From NCBI RefSeq assembly GCF_008254045.1, contig NZ_CP042425.1, positions 2,480,001-2,544,000 on the forward strand: 64,000 bases of DNA. The letters are read 5' to 3'. Shown in pieces: positions 55,272-64,000 of the stretch. The stretch comes from Limnoglobus roseus. Its GTDB lineage: Bacteria; Planctomycetota; Planctomycetia; Gemmatales; Gemmataceae. The translations under genes and the position numbers were made by a program. Numbering within the stretch: position 1 is the stretch's first letter; the number at the start of each line of letters is the position of its first letter. Under the pieces are notes generated by a model. It saw only the letters and a program-made list of their open reading frames with translations, had not been told where the DNA came from and ran no database searches.

Positions 55272-55850
55272 CTAGACGATCCCGACGCCGAAGCCGTCGT
55301 CGGTCTTCACCTTCTCGGCCGGCATCGCGCCGCCGGTCAGGTGCGTGCCGCGGGTCGCGGCCGCGTGCGGGGCGTGGGCCTTGTACCCGGCCGGGGTCTT
55401 CACCATCTCGCTGTACATCGGCACGTCGTCCAGGTCGTAGTCGTGGTCGTCGTAGCTGCACGTGTACCCCGGCAGCTTCGCGCGCTCGCGCTCCTCGGCG
55501 TACGCCTTCGAGATCGCCCGTTGGATGTCTTCGCGGGCTTGGCTGTGGATCGGGTGGGCGATGTCGGCGTGCAACTTCGCCCGCCCTTCCGACTCGCGGA
55601 TCGCGCGGGCTTCGTCCAGCCGCCGGCCGCAGTTGTTGCAGAACCGGGCGCGGAGGTGGTTCTTGCAACTGCACGAGGTGCAGCGGTCGGTGAGCTTGCG
55701 GCTGGGCATCGCGACGAACAGGCCGCGGGTGCCGTCGATGACCTTCAGGTCGCGGATGACGAAGGCGTGGTTGAACGTGATCGAACAGAACGCGAGGAGG
55801 CGCTCGTGGTTCGCCTCACACAGTTTGATGCGGACTTCCGTGATGTGCAC
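55272..55850 (-). CDS. spoVG: SpoVG-family protein with inserted zinc ribbon
   Basis: A 192-residue SpoVG relative, about twice the usual length. The SpoVG start is intact (ITEVRIKL, CSITFNHAFVIRDLKVIDG, LFVAMPSRK). Then residues ~53-95 insert a zinc ribbon (C57-x2-C60, C71-x2-C74) and a charged helix. SpoVG resumes with ADIAHPIHSQAREDIQRAI and is followed by a ~65-residue Tyr/Asp-rich tail. SpoVG proteins bind nucleic acid and regulate division and gene expression in Firmicutes. The start is GTG 55850 with GGAG upstream. It overlaps the end of ispE by 35 nt, an ispE-spoVG neighbourhood also known from Bacillus. Confidence 0.9.
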   Translation of the reverse strand: MHITEVRIKLCEANHERLLAFCSITFNHAFVIRDLKVIDGTRGLFVAMPSRKLTDRCTSCSCKNHLRARFCNNCGRRLDEARAIRESEGRAKLHADIAHPIHSQAREDIQRAISKAYAEERERAKLPGYTCSYDDHDYDLDDVPMYSEMVKTPAGYKAHAPHAAATRGTHLTGGAMPAEKVKTDDGFGVGIV

Positions 55851-56784
55851 CTGTGGACTCCTTGTTGCGAGCGAGGGTGATCCTGTTCGGAGGTGAAGCG
55901 GGCCGGGTTCGGCTCACAAATACCTGAGGGGGTTGAGGGTCGGACACGTGTTTCTGCCGAACCGCTTCCGCGATTCGATTTGCCTCAAGGGCGTCACGGC
56001 ACAGGGCGAATAGAGCCGACCCGCTGCCGGAAAGTTGGCAGCCGAGCGGCTCGAGGGCGGCGAGTTCGCGGTACAGCGACTCGACCGCCGGCGCGACGGC
56101 AAAGGCCGGTGCCTGCAACCGATTGAACAGGGCACGGCCGAGGGCACTCACATCGCCGGCCCGCAACGCATCGCGGGCCGGTGTTCCGTCCAGCGGGGTC
56201 GTGGGCACGACCACCCGGCTGTAAATTTCCTTCGTCGAAAGCCCGACCGCCGGCTTCACGATCACCAGGTCCAGCGGCCGACCAATTTCCTGCGGCATCA
56301 CAATCTCGCCGCGGCCGGTACACCACCCGGCTGTTTGCACGAGGAAGAACGCCACGTCCGAACCGATTTCCGCCGCGACTTTCGCCAGGTAGGCGGTGGG
56401 CAGGTTCGCCCCCCACAGCTCGTTCAGGGCCAACAGTGTCGTTGCCGCGTCGCTGCTGCCGCCGCCGAGGCCGGCTTCGTGCGGGATTCGCTTCGTCAGG
56501 CGGATCACCGCCCCGCGTCGCGTTCCCACCGCCCGCCGTAAGGCCTCCGCGGCCTTCACGACGAGGTTGCGGCCGTCCACCGGGATGCCGGGTTGGTCGC
56601 ACGTAAGTGTGAGTTCGCCGGCGGTCGCCTGAAATTCCAGGGTGTCGCACGGGTCCACGGGCACCATCAGCGATTCGATCGCGTGGAAGCCGTCGTATCG
56701 TTTGGCCACGACCTCCAACGTCAGATTGATCTTCGCCGGGGCCGTGAAAATCACGGACGCCGGCGGCGGGCCGGTGGTCGTCAT
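55816..56784 (-). CDS. ispE: 4-diphosphocytidyl-2-C-methyl-D-erythritol kinase
   Basis: A 322-residue GHMP kinase of the MEP isoprenoid pathway. APAKINLTLEVVAKRYDGFH at the start, LTKRIPHEAGLGGGSSDAA as the ATP loop and CQLSGSGSALFAL are the three family motifs. A Pro/Arg-rich tail of about 40 residues extends beyond the usual end and overlaps the spoVG start by 35 nt. ATG 56784 is used; the ribosome-binding site is weak. The overlap suggests coupled expression. Confidence 0.94.
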   Translation of the reverse strand: MTTTGPPPASVIFTAPAKINLTLEVVAKRYDGFHAIESLMVPVDPCDTLEFQATAGELTLTCDQPGIPVDGRNLVVKAAEALRRAVGTRRGAVIRLTKRIPHEAGLGGGSSDAATTLLALNELWGANLPTAYLAKVAAEIGSDVAFFLVQTAGWCTGRGEIVMPQEIGRPLDLVIVKPAVGLSTKEIYSRVVVPTTPLDGTPARDALRAGDVSALGRALFNRLQAPAFAVAPAVESLYRELAALEPLGCQLSGSGSALFALCRDALEANRIAEAVRQKHVSDPQPPQVFVSRTRPASPPNRITLARNKESTGAHHGSPHQTV

Positions 56785-56956
56785 GGGGAGAGGGTTGCGA
56801 GACGCCCTTCCGTGGGTGCAGACACGATCGAAGTCACAGTCGGGTGACAATTCGAACGATTTCGCGAAGATTAACCGCGATGGTGTCGCCGGTCAAGTGG
56901 GAAGGTTGCGAAAAGTTAACGAACCGTAAAGATGGCACGCTCGCCTTCGCGCCCGA

Positions 56957-57883
56957 TCATAAGAGGGCTGTTCGCGTCGCGGCGATGTCGCGTTGCAGTT
57001 GTTCCACCAAGGCCGCGACGTTGGCGAACGGTTTCGTCTCGCGGAGGCGGGCCACGAACTCGACGCCCATCGTTCGGCCGTAGAGGTCGCCAGCGAAATC
57101 GAGCAGGTGAATCTCAACCTTGCGGGCGTCCTCGCCGAAGGTCGGGTTCGGCCCGATGTTCGCCGCCGCCGCGTACGTTTGATCGCCCACGGTCGCCCGC
57201 ACTGCGTAGACGCCCACGGCCGGCAAGAGCGTTTCGACGCGGTCGAGGTTGGCCGTCGGGAAGCCGATCGTTCGGCCGCGCTTCGCCCCGGTCACGACTT
57301 CGCCCGCGATGGCATACGGCCGGCCGAGCAGGTTCGCGGCCGTCGCCACGTCGCCGGCGTTGACGGCACTCCGCACGCGGCTGCTGGAGACCGGCTCGCC
57401 GTTCACGAGGAGCGGTTGCACTTCCTCGAAGGCGATGCCGGCCGCGGCGCACATCACCCGCAGGACAGCCGTGTTGCCGCCGCGGGCGTGGCCGAAGTGG
57501 AAGTTGTACCCCTCGACGACCGCCTTCGCCCCGAGTTGGCGGACGAGTACGTCTTCGAAGAACGCCTCGGCACTCAGGGCCAGCAGGCTCGGCTCGGTCT
57601 TGAGGAAGACGACGTGGTCCGCGCCGGCCGCGAGCAGCGCCGCCGTGCGATCGGCGAGCGTCGAGAGCGGCAACTTCCACGCGGCCGGGTTCAGGAGCGC
57701 GACCGGCGGCGGGTCGAACGTGACGGCGACCGTCGGGCCGTTCACGGACTGGGCCAACCGCTTGGCCGTGCCGACGAGGGTGGCGTGGCCGCGGTGGACG
57801 CCGTCGAAGTTGCCGATGGTCACGCACCCGCCGGTGAACTCCGGCGGCGGGAACTCGGCCCAACTGAGTGTGAGGACTGCCAT
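56957..57883 (-). CDS. ribF: Bifunctional riboflavin kinase / FAD synthetase
   Basis: A 308-residue RibF. The FAD-synthetase half has VTIGNFDGVHRGHATLV and the SSSRVRSAV motif; the riboflavin-kinase half has KRGRTIGFPTANLD and FGEDARKVEIHLLDF. It phosphorylates riboflavin to FMN, then adenylylates it to FAD. The ATG at 57883 follows a GTG at 57886 in frame; either could start. No FMN riboswitch is visible upstream. A 10-bp hairpin lies in the divergent gap to the next gene. Confidence 0.95.
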   Translation of the reverse strand: MAVLTLSWAEFPPPEFTGGCVTIGNFDGVHRGHATLVGTAKRLAQSVNGPTVAVTFDPPPVALLNPAAWKLPLSTLADRTAALLAAGADHVVFLKTEPSLLALSAEAFFEDVLVRQLGAKAVVEGYNFHFGHARGGNTAVLRVMCAAAGIAFEEVQPLLVNGEPVSSSRVRSAVNAGDVATAANLLGRPYAIAGEVVTGAKRGRTIGFPTANLDRVETLLPAVGVYAVRATVGDQTYAAAANIGPNPTFGEDARKVEIHLLDFAGDLYGRTMGVEFVARLRETKPFANVAALVEQLQRDIAATRTALL

Positions 57884-57925
57884 CACCGTTATCTTGCGGA
57901 CGAAGTCCGCCGCGGCGAGGACATT

Positions 57926-57953
57926 CGGCCGTCGGGAATAAATCCGACGGCCG
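57926..57953. repeat. 10-bp hairpin in the ribF upstream region
   Basis: CGGCCGTCGG and its complement with loop GAATAAAT. It is the one inverted repeat in the window that lies between divergent genes. It may be operator, leader hairpin or dispersed repeat. Confidence 0.55.
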
Positions 57954-58018
57954 GCGCATCGTTACTGTAGACCGGCACGTTGGTCCGTTTCCCCCGCTCA
58001 ACAATCCGAGGCTACAAG

Positions 58019-58426
58019 ATGTACGGCATCCTCGCCGACGCGATGGTGGCTGCGCACGTCGGCTACGTCGCGTTCGTTCTCTTCGGGCAACTCGCCATCA
58101 TTCTCGGCGCGGGCATGAAGTGGCAGTGGGTCCGCAACCCGTGGTTCCGCGGCCTGCACCTGCTGGCCATCGGCATCGTCGTTCTCGAAGAGTTCATGGG
58201 CTGGCGCTGCCCGCTGACCACCTGGGAGGAGCAACTGCGCCTTCTCGCCGGGCAGACGATCGACGGCGGCACGTTCATGGGGCGGTTGCTGCACGACGTG
58301 CTGTTCATCGACGACGTGTGGCCGGTGAAGGCGATTCAAGTCCTGCACGTCGCCTTCGGCGTGCTGGTGGTGCAAGCCTTGATTATGTGCCCGCCGCGGT
58401 TGAAAAGGGCCGATTTACCGCGGTAG
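58019..58426 (+). CDS. DUF2784 membrane protein
   Basis: A 135-residue membrane protein with about four helices. ADAMVAAHVGYVAFVLFGQL, WFRGLHLLAIGIVVLEEFMG and CPLTTWEEQLRLLAG are the DUF2784 signature; the last helix is IQVLHVAFGVLVVQALIM. Role unknown. It is divergent from ribF and convergent with the gene at 58442, whose stop is 15 nt past its own. Confidence 0.87.
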   Translation: MYGILADAMVAAHVGYVAFVLFGQLAIILGAGMKWQWVRNPWFRGLHLLAIGIVVLEEFMGWRCPLTTWEEQLRLLAGQTIDGGTFMGRLLHDVLFIDDVWPVKAIQVLHVAFGVLVVQALIMCPPRLKRADLPR

Positions 58427-58441
58427 GCATCAGAGAATCCG

Positions 58442-59944
58442 TTACGGCTTTTGCCCGCGGGCCGTCGTCAGGGCCGCCCGCCGCCATTCGTCGTCGAGTT
58501 CCTTCACCGTCGCGTAGCCGTACTGCCGTTCCAGGGCCTTCTCGGTGCCGTACCGTTGGGCGTCCAGCAGGAAGATGCGGAAGGTCTTCTCGTTCTTCTT
58601 GTGAACCAGGTGATCGACCAGCGAGACGCTCTCCACGTAGTACGCCGTGACCGCCTCCGGCTTCGGCGGGCCTTTCAGATCTAGGAAGGCGGCCAGCCCG
58701 AAGAGTTCGCCGTCGCGTTGGCAGCGCGGCAGCGTTTGCTGGCAGCGCTCGGTTTCCGACGCGGCTGACAGCACGGCCATGCCGATGGCGGCCCACCGCG
58801 GCAGGTCGCGGTCCGGGAACAGGTCTGCCAGGATCACATACGTCAGTTCGCGGGCCAGCGTCTCGTCGCCGACGTTCGCGTCGTCGGCCCGCAGATCGAT
58901 GCGGCGGTCCGTCACCTGCTTCGCTTCGAGTTTCACGAAGGCGTGGCCGGTCGCCTCGGCCGGTTGGTTCGTCGCGATGGCGAACGGCTTGCCGTCGGCG
59001 TGCAGGACGATGTCGCACTTCGGCTGCCAGTTCCCGCTGGGCGGTGACGACCACTTCGCGAAGATCGCCCGTCGGCCCTCTTCGGCCTTCGTCAGCAGGG
59101 CTTTGGGCACGTCCGGCGAGCCCTGGAACCGCACGCGGAAGTTGTCCGACTCCAGCGCCATCCAACTGCTCTCGGTGATCGTCGGCTTGCCCGTCGGGGC
59201 GGTTGAAGCGGTCGGCGTGCCGCCGATGTCGGCGATGATCTTCAGCCCGGCCGCTTGCAGTTCCGCTTGGGCCGGGGCCAGTTTCAGGGCGTCCTCGATC
59301 TCCCGGACGGCGGCCTTCGTGGCGGACGCGTCCCGGTTCGACTTGTTCCACCCGTCGGCGGCGAGTTTCACCCGGCAGTACGCCCACGCGGCCATTTGGT
59401 CGCGAGACAGTTCGAGTTTGCTGTTGAACGCCTTGTCGAAAAACCGGGCCGCCTCCGCGAACTTCGCCGGCTGCGCGCGGGCCTGATTGAACAGGTCCGT
59501 CGCCTGCTTGATTAAATCCACCGACTCGGCCGTCGGCTTGGCCGGGGCGGGAATCGGCGGCACTTCCGCGATCATCGGCGGCGCGAGTTTCACGTTCGTT
59601 TCCGTCGCCACCGGCTTCGCGTCGCTGCCGGTCAGGATCGTCAACTTCGATTCGAGTTCCGCGACGCGGGCGTTATCCGGCGTCCGGGACACCTTCTGCC
59701 GTTTGAGTTCTTCGCCGTAAGCCTGCCGGAGCAGCACGAGGAAATCGGCGTCGCCGTTGATCGACGGCAGCACGCCTTCGAGCGACTTCACGGCGTCGGC
59801 GGGTTGGTTCGCGGTGAGGTACGTCTTCGCTTCGGCCATCGCCCGTTGAATGGCGAGCGATTTGTCGATCGGCGTGGGGTCGGCCGCGTGGGTGAACGAG
59901 GCAACGAGCAGCACGCCGACGAGCGGCCGGAAGAGGTGAAGCAT
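58442..59944 (-). CDS. Secreted protein of unknown function, possibly peptidase-like
   Basis: A 500-residue protein with signal peptide MLHLFRPLVGVLLVASFTHA. The N-terminal half is helical, TPR-like (AKTYLTANQPADAVKSLEGV, ATDLFNQARAQPAKFAEAAR). From about residue 265 a beta/alpha domain begins (WMALESDNFRVRFQGSP) that looks like DUF1570/gluzincin-type domains of planctomycetes, with TLARELTYVILADLFPDRDL where a HExxH-type metal motif would sit. The His is missing: RELTY replaces HExxH. It may therefore be an inactive peptidase relative. Start at ATG 59944. Confidence 0.7.
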   Translation of the reverse strand: MLHLFRPLVGVLLVASFTHAADPTPIDKSLAIQRAMAEAKTYLTANQPADAVKSLEGVLPSINGDADFLVLLRQAYGEELKRQKVSRTPDNARVAELESKLTILTGSDAKPVATETNVKLAPPMIAEVPPIPAPAKPTAESVDLIKQATDLFNQARAQPAKFAEAARFFDKAFNSKLELSRDQMAAWAYCRVKLAADGWNKSNRDASATKAAVREIEDALKLAPAQAELQAAGLKIIADIGGTPTASTAPTGKPTITESSWMALESDNFRVRFQGSPDVPKALLTKAEEGRRAIFAKWSSPPSGNWQPKCDIVLHADGKPFAIATNQPAEATGHAFVKLEAKQVTDRRIDLRADDANVGDETLARELTYVILADLFPDRDLPRWAAIGMAVLSAASETERCQQTLPRCQRDGELFGLAAFLDLKGPPKPEAVTAYYVESVSLVDHLVHKKNEKTFRIFLLDAQRYGTEKALERQYGYATVKELDDEWRRAALTTARGQKP

Positions 59945-60161
59945 GGTGGCATCCTTGCACGGCCGGCGCGAATCCTTCGCGTGTCGGCAATCGCGACCCG
60001 AATCTTTAATCGAAATCGAAAATTCCGACAAGACGAGAATGAAGAGGGTCAGCCACAGAAGAACACGGAGAAGACCGATCAGAAGGGAACCGATTGGGTT
60101 CACTCGGTGGATGCGGAGAATAGATCATCTTCACGTTGCGCCAGCACCCACGGACCCTGCC

Positions 60162-60734
60162 ATGACTACTGACGACATCCTCGCTCGCATCGACCGCCTG
60201 TTCGCCGACCGCGGTGCAGAGGAGTACCACGGCGAAGCGGTGTCGCAACTCGAACACGCCCTGCAATCCGCCGCGGCCGGGGAGCGAGAGGGGGCGGCCG
60301 CCGAACTCGTCGTCGCGGCCCTGTTGCACGACGTCGGACACCTGATCCAACCGCACGGCGAGGACGCCGCCGAGCGGGGCATCGACGACCGCCACGAGTC
60401 GCTCGGGCAGCGGTTCTTGCAAAAGCACTTCGGCCCGGCCGTCACCGAGCCGGTCCGTCTGCACGTCGCCGCCAAGCGTTACCTCTGTGCGGTGGAACCC
60501 GAGTACCTCGCGCGGCTCTCCCCGGCGTCGCGGCGGAGTCTGGAGTTGCAAGGCGGGCCGATGAGTGCGACCGAAGTTGCGGCTTTCGAGGGCGAAGAGT
60601 TCTACCGATCGGCCACGCAACTGCGGCGGTGGGACGACACGGCGAAGGTGCCCGGCCTACCGACGCCGCCGTTGGGACACTTCCGCGATCTGATCCGAAA
60701 GGCCTTTCGGGATCGCGATTCGCAGACTGGCTGA
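60162..60734 (+). CDS. PhnZ-like HD-domain mixed-valence diiron oxygenase
   Basis: A 190-residue HD protein very like PhnZ, which cleaves the C-P bond of 1-hydroxy-2-aminoethylphosphonate. Metal ligands are in register with PhnZ: H32, H56-D57 (LLHDVGH), H78, H101 and D158/159. Lys105 matches the substrate lysine, and the Tyr-x2-Glu gate is Y22/E25 in EYHGEAVSQLEH. AAKRYLCAVEPEY and LQGGPMSATEV are typical of the phosphonate HD oxygenase group. No PhnY or other phosphonate gene is adjacent. Confidence 0.87.
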   Translation: MTTDDILARIDRLFADRGAEEYHGEAVSQLEHALQSAAAGEREGAAAELVVAALLHDVGHLIQPHGEDAAERGIDDRHESLGQRFLQKHFGPAVTEPVRLHVAAKRYLCAVEPEYLARLSPASRRSLELQGGPMSATEVAAFEGEEFYRSATQLRRWDDTAKVPGLPTPPLGHFRDLIRKAFRDRDSQTG

Positions 60735-60762
60735 ACGCACGCCACCCAGTTATCCTGGGGAT

Positions 60763-61491
60763 ATGCTTCGCCCAGGCACACCCTCTGCCGTCCGGTTCGC
60801 CACCACGACGTGGAGCCGGGTTCGCTCCGCGTCCACCGACGCCGGGCGAACGCCGATGGCCGAACTCTGTGCCGCCTACTGGTACCCGCTCTACGCCTAC
60901 CTCCGCCGGCACGGCCGCGAACCGGCCGACGCCGAGGACGCCGTTCAGGGCTTCTTCGCCTGGCTGCTCGAATCGAACGCGGTCCGCTACGCCGACCCCG
61001 GCCGCGGGCGGTTCCGGTGCTTCCTCGTCACCGCCCTGAATCAATACCTGGCCCGCCGCCGCGAGTACGAGTCGGCCGAGAAGCGGACGCCGCCCGGCCC
61101 CCTGGTGTCGATCGACGCGGCGGCCGGCGAGGACTGGTTTTCGAACGAGCCGGCCGACGACCGCACGCCGGACATGGCGTTCGAGTACACGTGGGCCGTG
61201 TCCGTTGTGCGGCACGCCCTCGACCGCCTGCGGGCGGAACAGGCGGCGGCCGGCAAGGAAGGCCAGTTCGACGCCTACCAGGGACTCCTGACCGGCCAGG
61301 GCGAGACGACCGCTGTGGCCGCCAAGTTCGGGATGAACGAAGGGGCGGTGCGGGTCGCGGTTCACCGGCTTCGGAAGCGGTACGCCGAGGTGCTGCAGGA
61401 GGAAGTGGCGGCCACCCTGGAGGAAGGCGACGACGTGAACGCCGAACTGCAACATCTGATCGCGACACTCGAACTCGGCCGCCGCCTGTAA
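60763..61491 (+). CDS. ECF-type sigma factor of a planctomycete group
   Basis: A 242-residue sigma factor. RFATTTWSRVRSAS leads region 2 (LCAAYWYPLYAYLRRHGREP, AEDAVQGFFAWLLE, GRFRCFLVTALNQYLARRR). Region 4 holds the helix-turn-helix (TAVAAKFGMNEGAVRVAVHR). This SIGMA70-like group is typical of planctomycetes and is commonly paired with Ser/Thr kinases, as here: the kinase starts 60 nt downstream. Its stop codon lies inside the promoter-like motif TGTAACG at 61487. No anti-sigma factor is visible; the kinase may be the regulator. Confidence 0.9.
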   Translation: MLRPGTPSAVRFATTTWSRVRSASTDAGRTPMAELCAAYWYPLYAYLRRHGREPADAEDAVQGFFAWLLESNAVRYADPGRGRFRCFLVTALNQYLARRREYESAEKRTPPGPLVSIDAAAGEDWFSNEPADDRTPDMAFEYTWAVSVVRHALDRLRAEQAAAGKEGQFDAYQGLLTGQGETTAVAAKFGMNEGAVRVAVHRLRKRYAEVLQEEVAATLEEGDDVNAELQHLIATLELGRRL

Positions 61492-61516
61492 CGCCGGCGG
61501 GGCGGTTCCGATTACC
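61487..61516 (+). promoter_or_regulatory. Shared promoter-like motif TGTAACG-N13-TCCGATTACC (copy 1)
   Basis: TGTAACG at 61487-61493 and TCCGATTACC at 61507-61516, 35 nt before the kinase ATG. A second copy with a 12-nt gap lies before the surface-protein gene at 63428. ECF promoters usually have an AAC-containing -35, so this may be the site of the adjacent sigma factor. Confidence 0.5.
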
Positions 61517-61551
61517 CACCTTAGTACACTCTCTCGCAGCCCCGAGATGCC

Positions 61552-63399
<1,848 letters not shown>

Positions 63400-63427
63400 C
63401 CGCCCTCGGCATTCTCCGCACTTCCCC

Positions 63428-63456
63428 TGTAACGCGCGCCGACGGCTCCGATTACC
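63428..63456 (+). promoter_or_regulatory. Shared promoter-like motif TGTAACG-N12-TCCGATTACC (copy 2)
   Basis: TGTAACG at 63428-63434 and TCCGATTACC at 63447-63456, 65 nt before the ATG of the surface-protein gene. Same sequence blocks as copy 1 at 61487, with the spacer one base shorter. Confidence 0.5.
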
Positions 63457-63521
63457 TCTTGCGAAGGGGTTGTGTTCCACGTTCGGAACGCCCCTCGCAC
63501 CCGGTTTTTGGAGCCCAACAC

Positions 63522-64000
63522 ATGTCTCGGACCTCTCGACTGCTTCGCGCCGCCTTCCCGTTCGCCCGCAAGGCCACTCCGGCGTTGACCCCCTTCCGGC
63601 CGAACTTGGTGTGCCTGGAAGGCCGCGACGTACCGGCCACGTTCATGGTCACGACCGTCGCCGACGCCGGCCCGGGGTCGCTGCGGCAGGCCGTCCTCGA
63701 CTCGGCCGCGAACACGGAAGACGACACGATCATGTTCGACTTCGGCATCGCCGGGCAAGCGGTCAACCTCGCCACGCCGATCGACTTCACCGACACGAAG
63801 ATGGTGTTCGTCGGACCGTCGATCCCGACGACGATTTCCAACACCGGCGGGGGGCGAATCTTCAACGTCGCCGCCGGCGCGAACGTCAAGGTTCAAACCT
63901 TCACCTTCGCGGGCGGCAAGGCCGACAACGGCGGGGCGATTCGCAACTCCGGGACGCTCGTGGTCAGCGGCGTCACGTTCGCCGGCAACCAGGCGACCGC
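63522..64000 (+). CDS. Start of a large beta-helix surface protein (cut by window edge)
   Basis: Only the first ~159 residues are in the window. A basic N-terminus is followed by NLVCLEGRDVPATF, which resembles the LE-x-R-x-xP-A motif at the start of many giant planctomycete surface proteins. Next comes VTTVADAGPGSLRQAVLDSA, a CSLREA-like segment, and then beta-helix repeats (GGRIFNVAAGANVKVQTFTF, NGGAIRNSGTLVVSGVTFAG). The protein is probably exported and cell-surface bound; total size cannot be seen. A promoter-like motif shared with the kinase gene precedes it. Confidence 0.8.
   Translation, partial: MSRTSRLLRAAFPFARKATPALTPFRPNLVCLEGRDVPATFMVTTVADAGPGSLRQAVLDSAANTEDDTIMFDFGIAGQAVNLATPIDFTDTKMVFVGPSIPTTISNTGGGRIFNVAAGANVKVQTFTFAGGKADNGGAIRNSGTLVVSGVTFAGNQAT

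Noticed and set aside
57884..58018. FMN riboswitch before ribF
   Set aside because: The conserved FMN-aptamer segments (AGGGGCAGGGTG-like) are absent. Only a 10-bp hairpin is seen.

Overview
The window looks like a chromosomal segment of a planctomycete, most likely a member of the Gemmataceae. This is inferred from gene content, not from a database search. It is GC-rich (for example 45 of 60 bases are G/C at 12001-12060). It carries a DUF1559 prepilin-like protein followed by a small lipoprotein, a secreted sulfatase, an ECF sigma factor next to a membrane Ser/Thr kinase with PD40 repeats, a large beta-helix surface protein, a SpoVG with an inserted zinc ribbon, and many proteins with no recognisable family. 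I saw no rRNA, tRNA or CRISPR array. One structured RNA, the SRP RNA, is visible.

Layout. 1-5.2 kb: end of an unknown gene, an unknown gene, a secreted propeller/phosphoesterase and a divergent EF-Tu. 5.4-8.5 kb: secreted M28 peptidase and sulfatase. 8.7-11.7 kb: an ECF42-type sigma factor with two DGPF proteins, a DoxX-like protein and a VOC protein, including a good candidate for the sigma factor's own promoter. 11.8-15.5 kb: glycerol use (glpK, glpD, convergent glpF). 16.5-17.8 kb: separate coaB and coaC. 18.6-25.5 kb: cca, an acyltransferase, hldD, one IS5-type insertion sequence and an ArnT-like glycosyltransferase. 25.6-28.8 kb: map, adk, an alpha/beta hydrolase and a secreted protein. 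29.0-30.8 kb: a lower-GC patch with the DUF1559 protein and lipoprotein. 30.9-41 kb: housekeeping on the minus strand (rpoN, recR-ybaB-dnaX, trpA, SRP RNA, prkA). 40.9-52.5 kb: an ATP-grasp/GNAT fusion, a large esterase, a secreted protein with four internal repeats, a sulfotransferase, a soluble kinase, a nucleotidyltransferase and a PlsC-ACP-ligase fusion. 52.6-60.7 kb: an ABC-2-type permease, efp, spoVG-ispE, ribF and a PhnZ-like oxygenase. 60.8-64 kb: ECF sigma, Ser/Thr kinase and the start of a beta-helix surface protein, with a shared promoter-like motif before the kinase and before the surface protein.

Two themes cut across the window. First, long, often perfect inverted repeats sit at gene 3' ends roughly every 4-5 kb; at least one palindrome occurs twice. 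Second, there are two homopolymer frameshift sites: a classical A-AAA-AAG in the transposase, and an A10 run in dnaX where slippage either way gives an immediate stop and therefore a gamma-like short DnaX. All functional statements rest on motifs read by eye; no database search was run.
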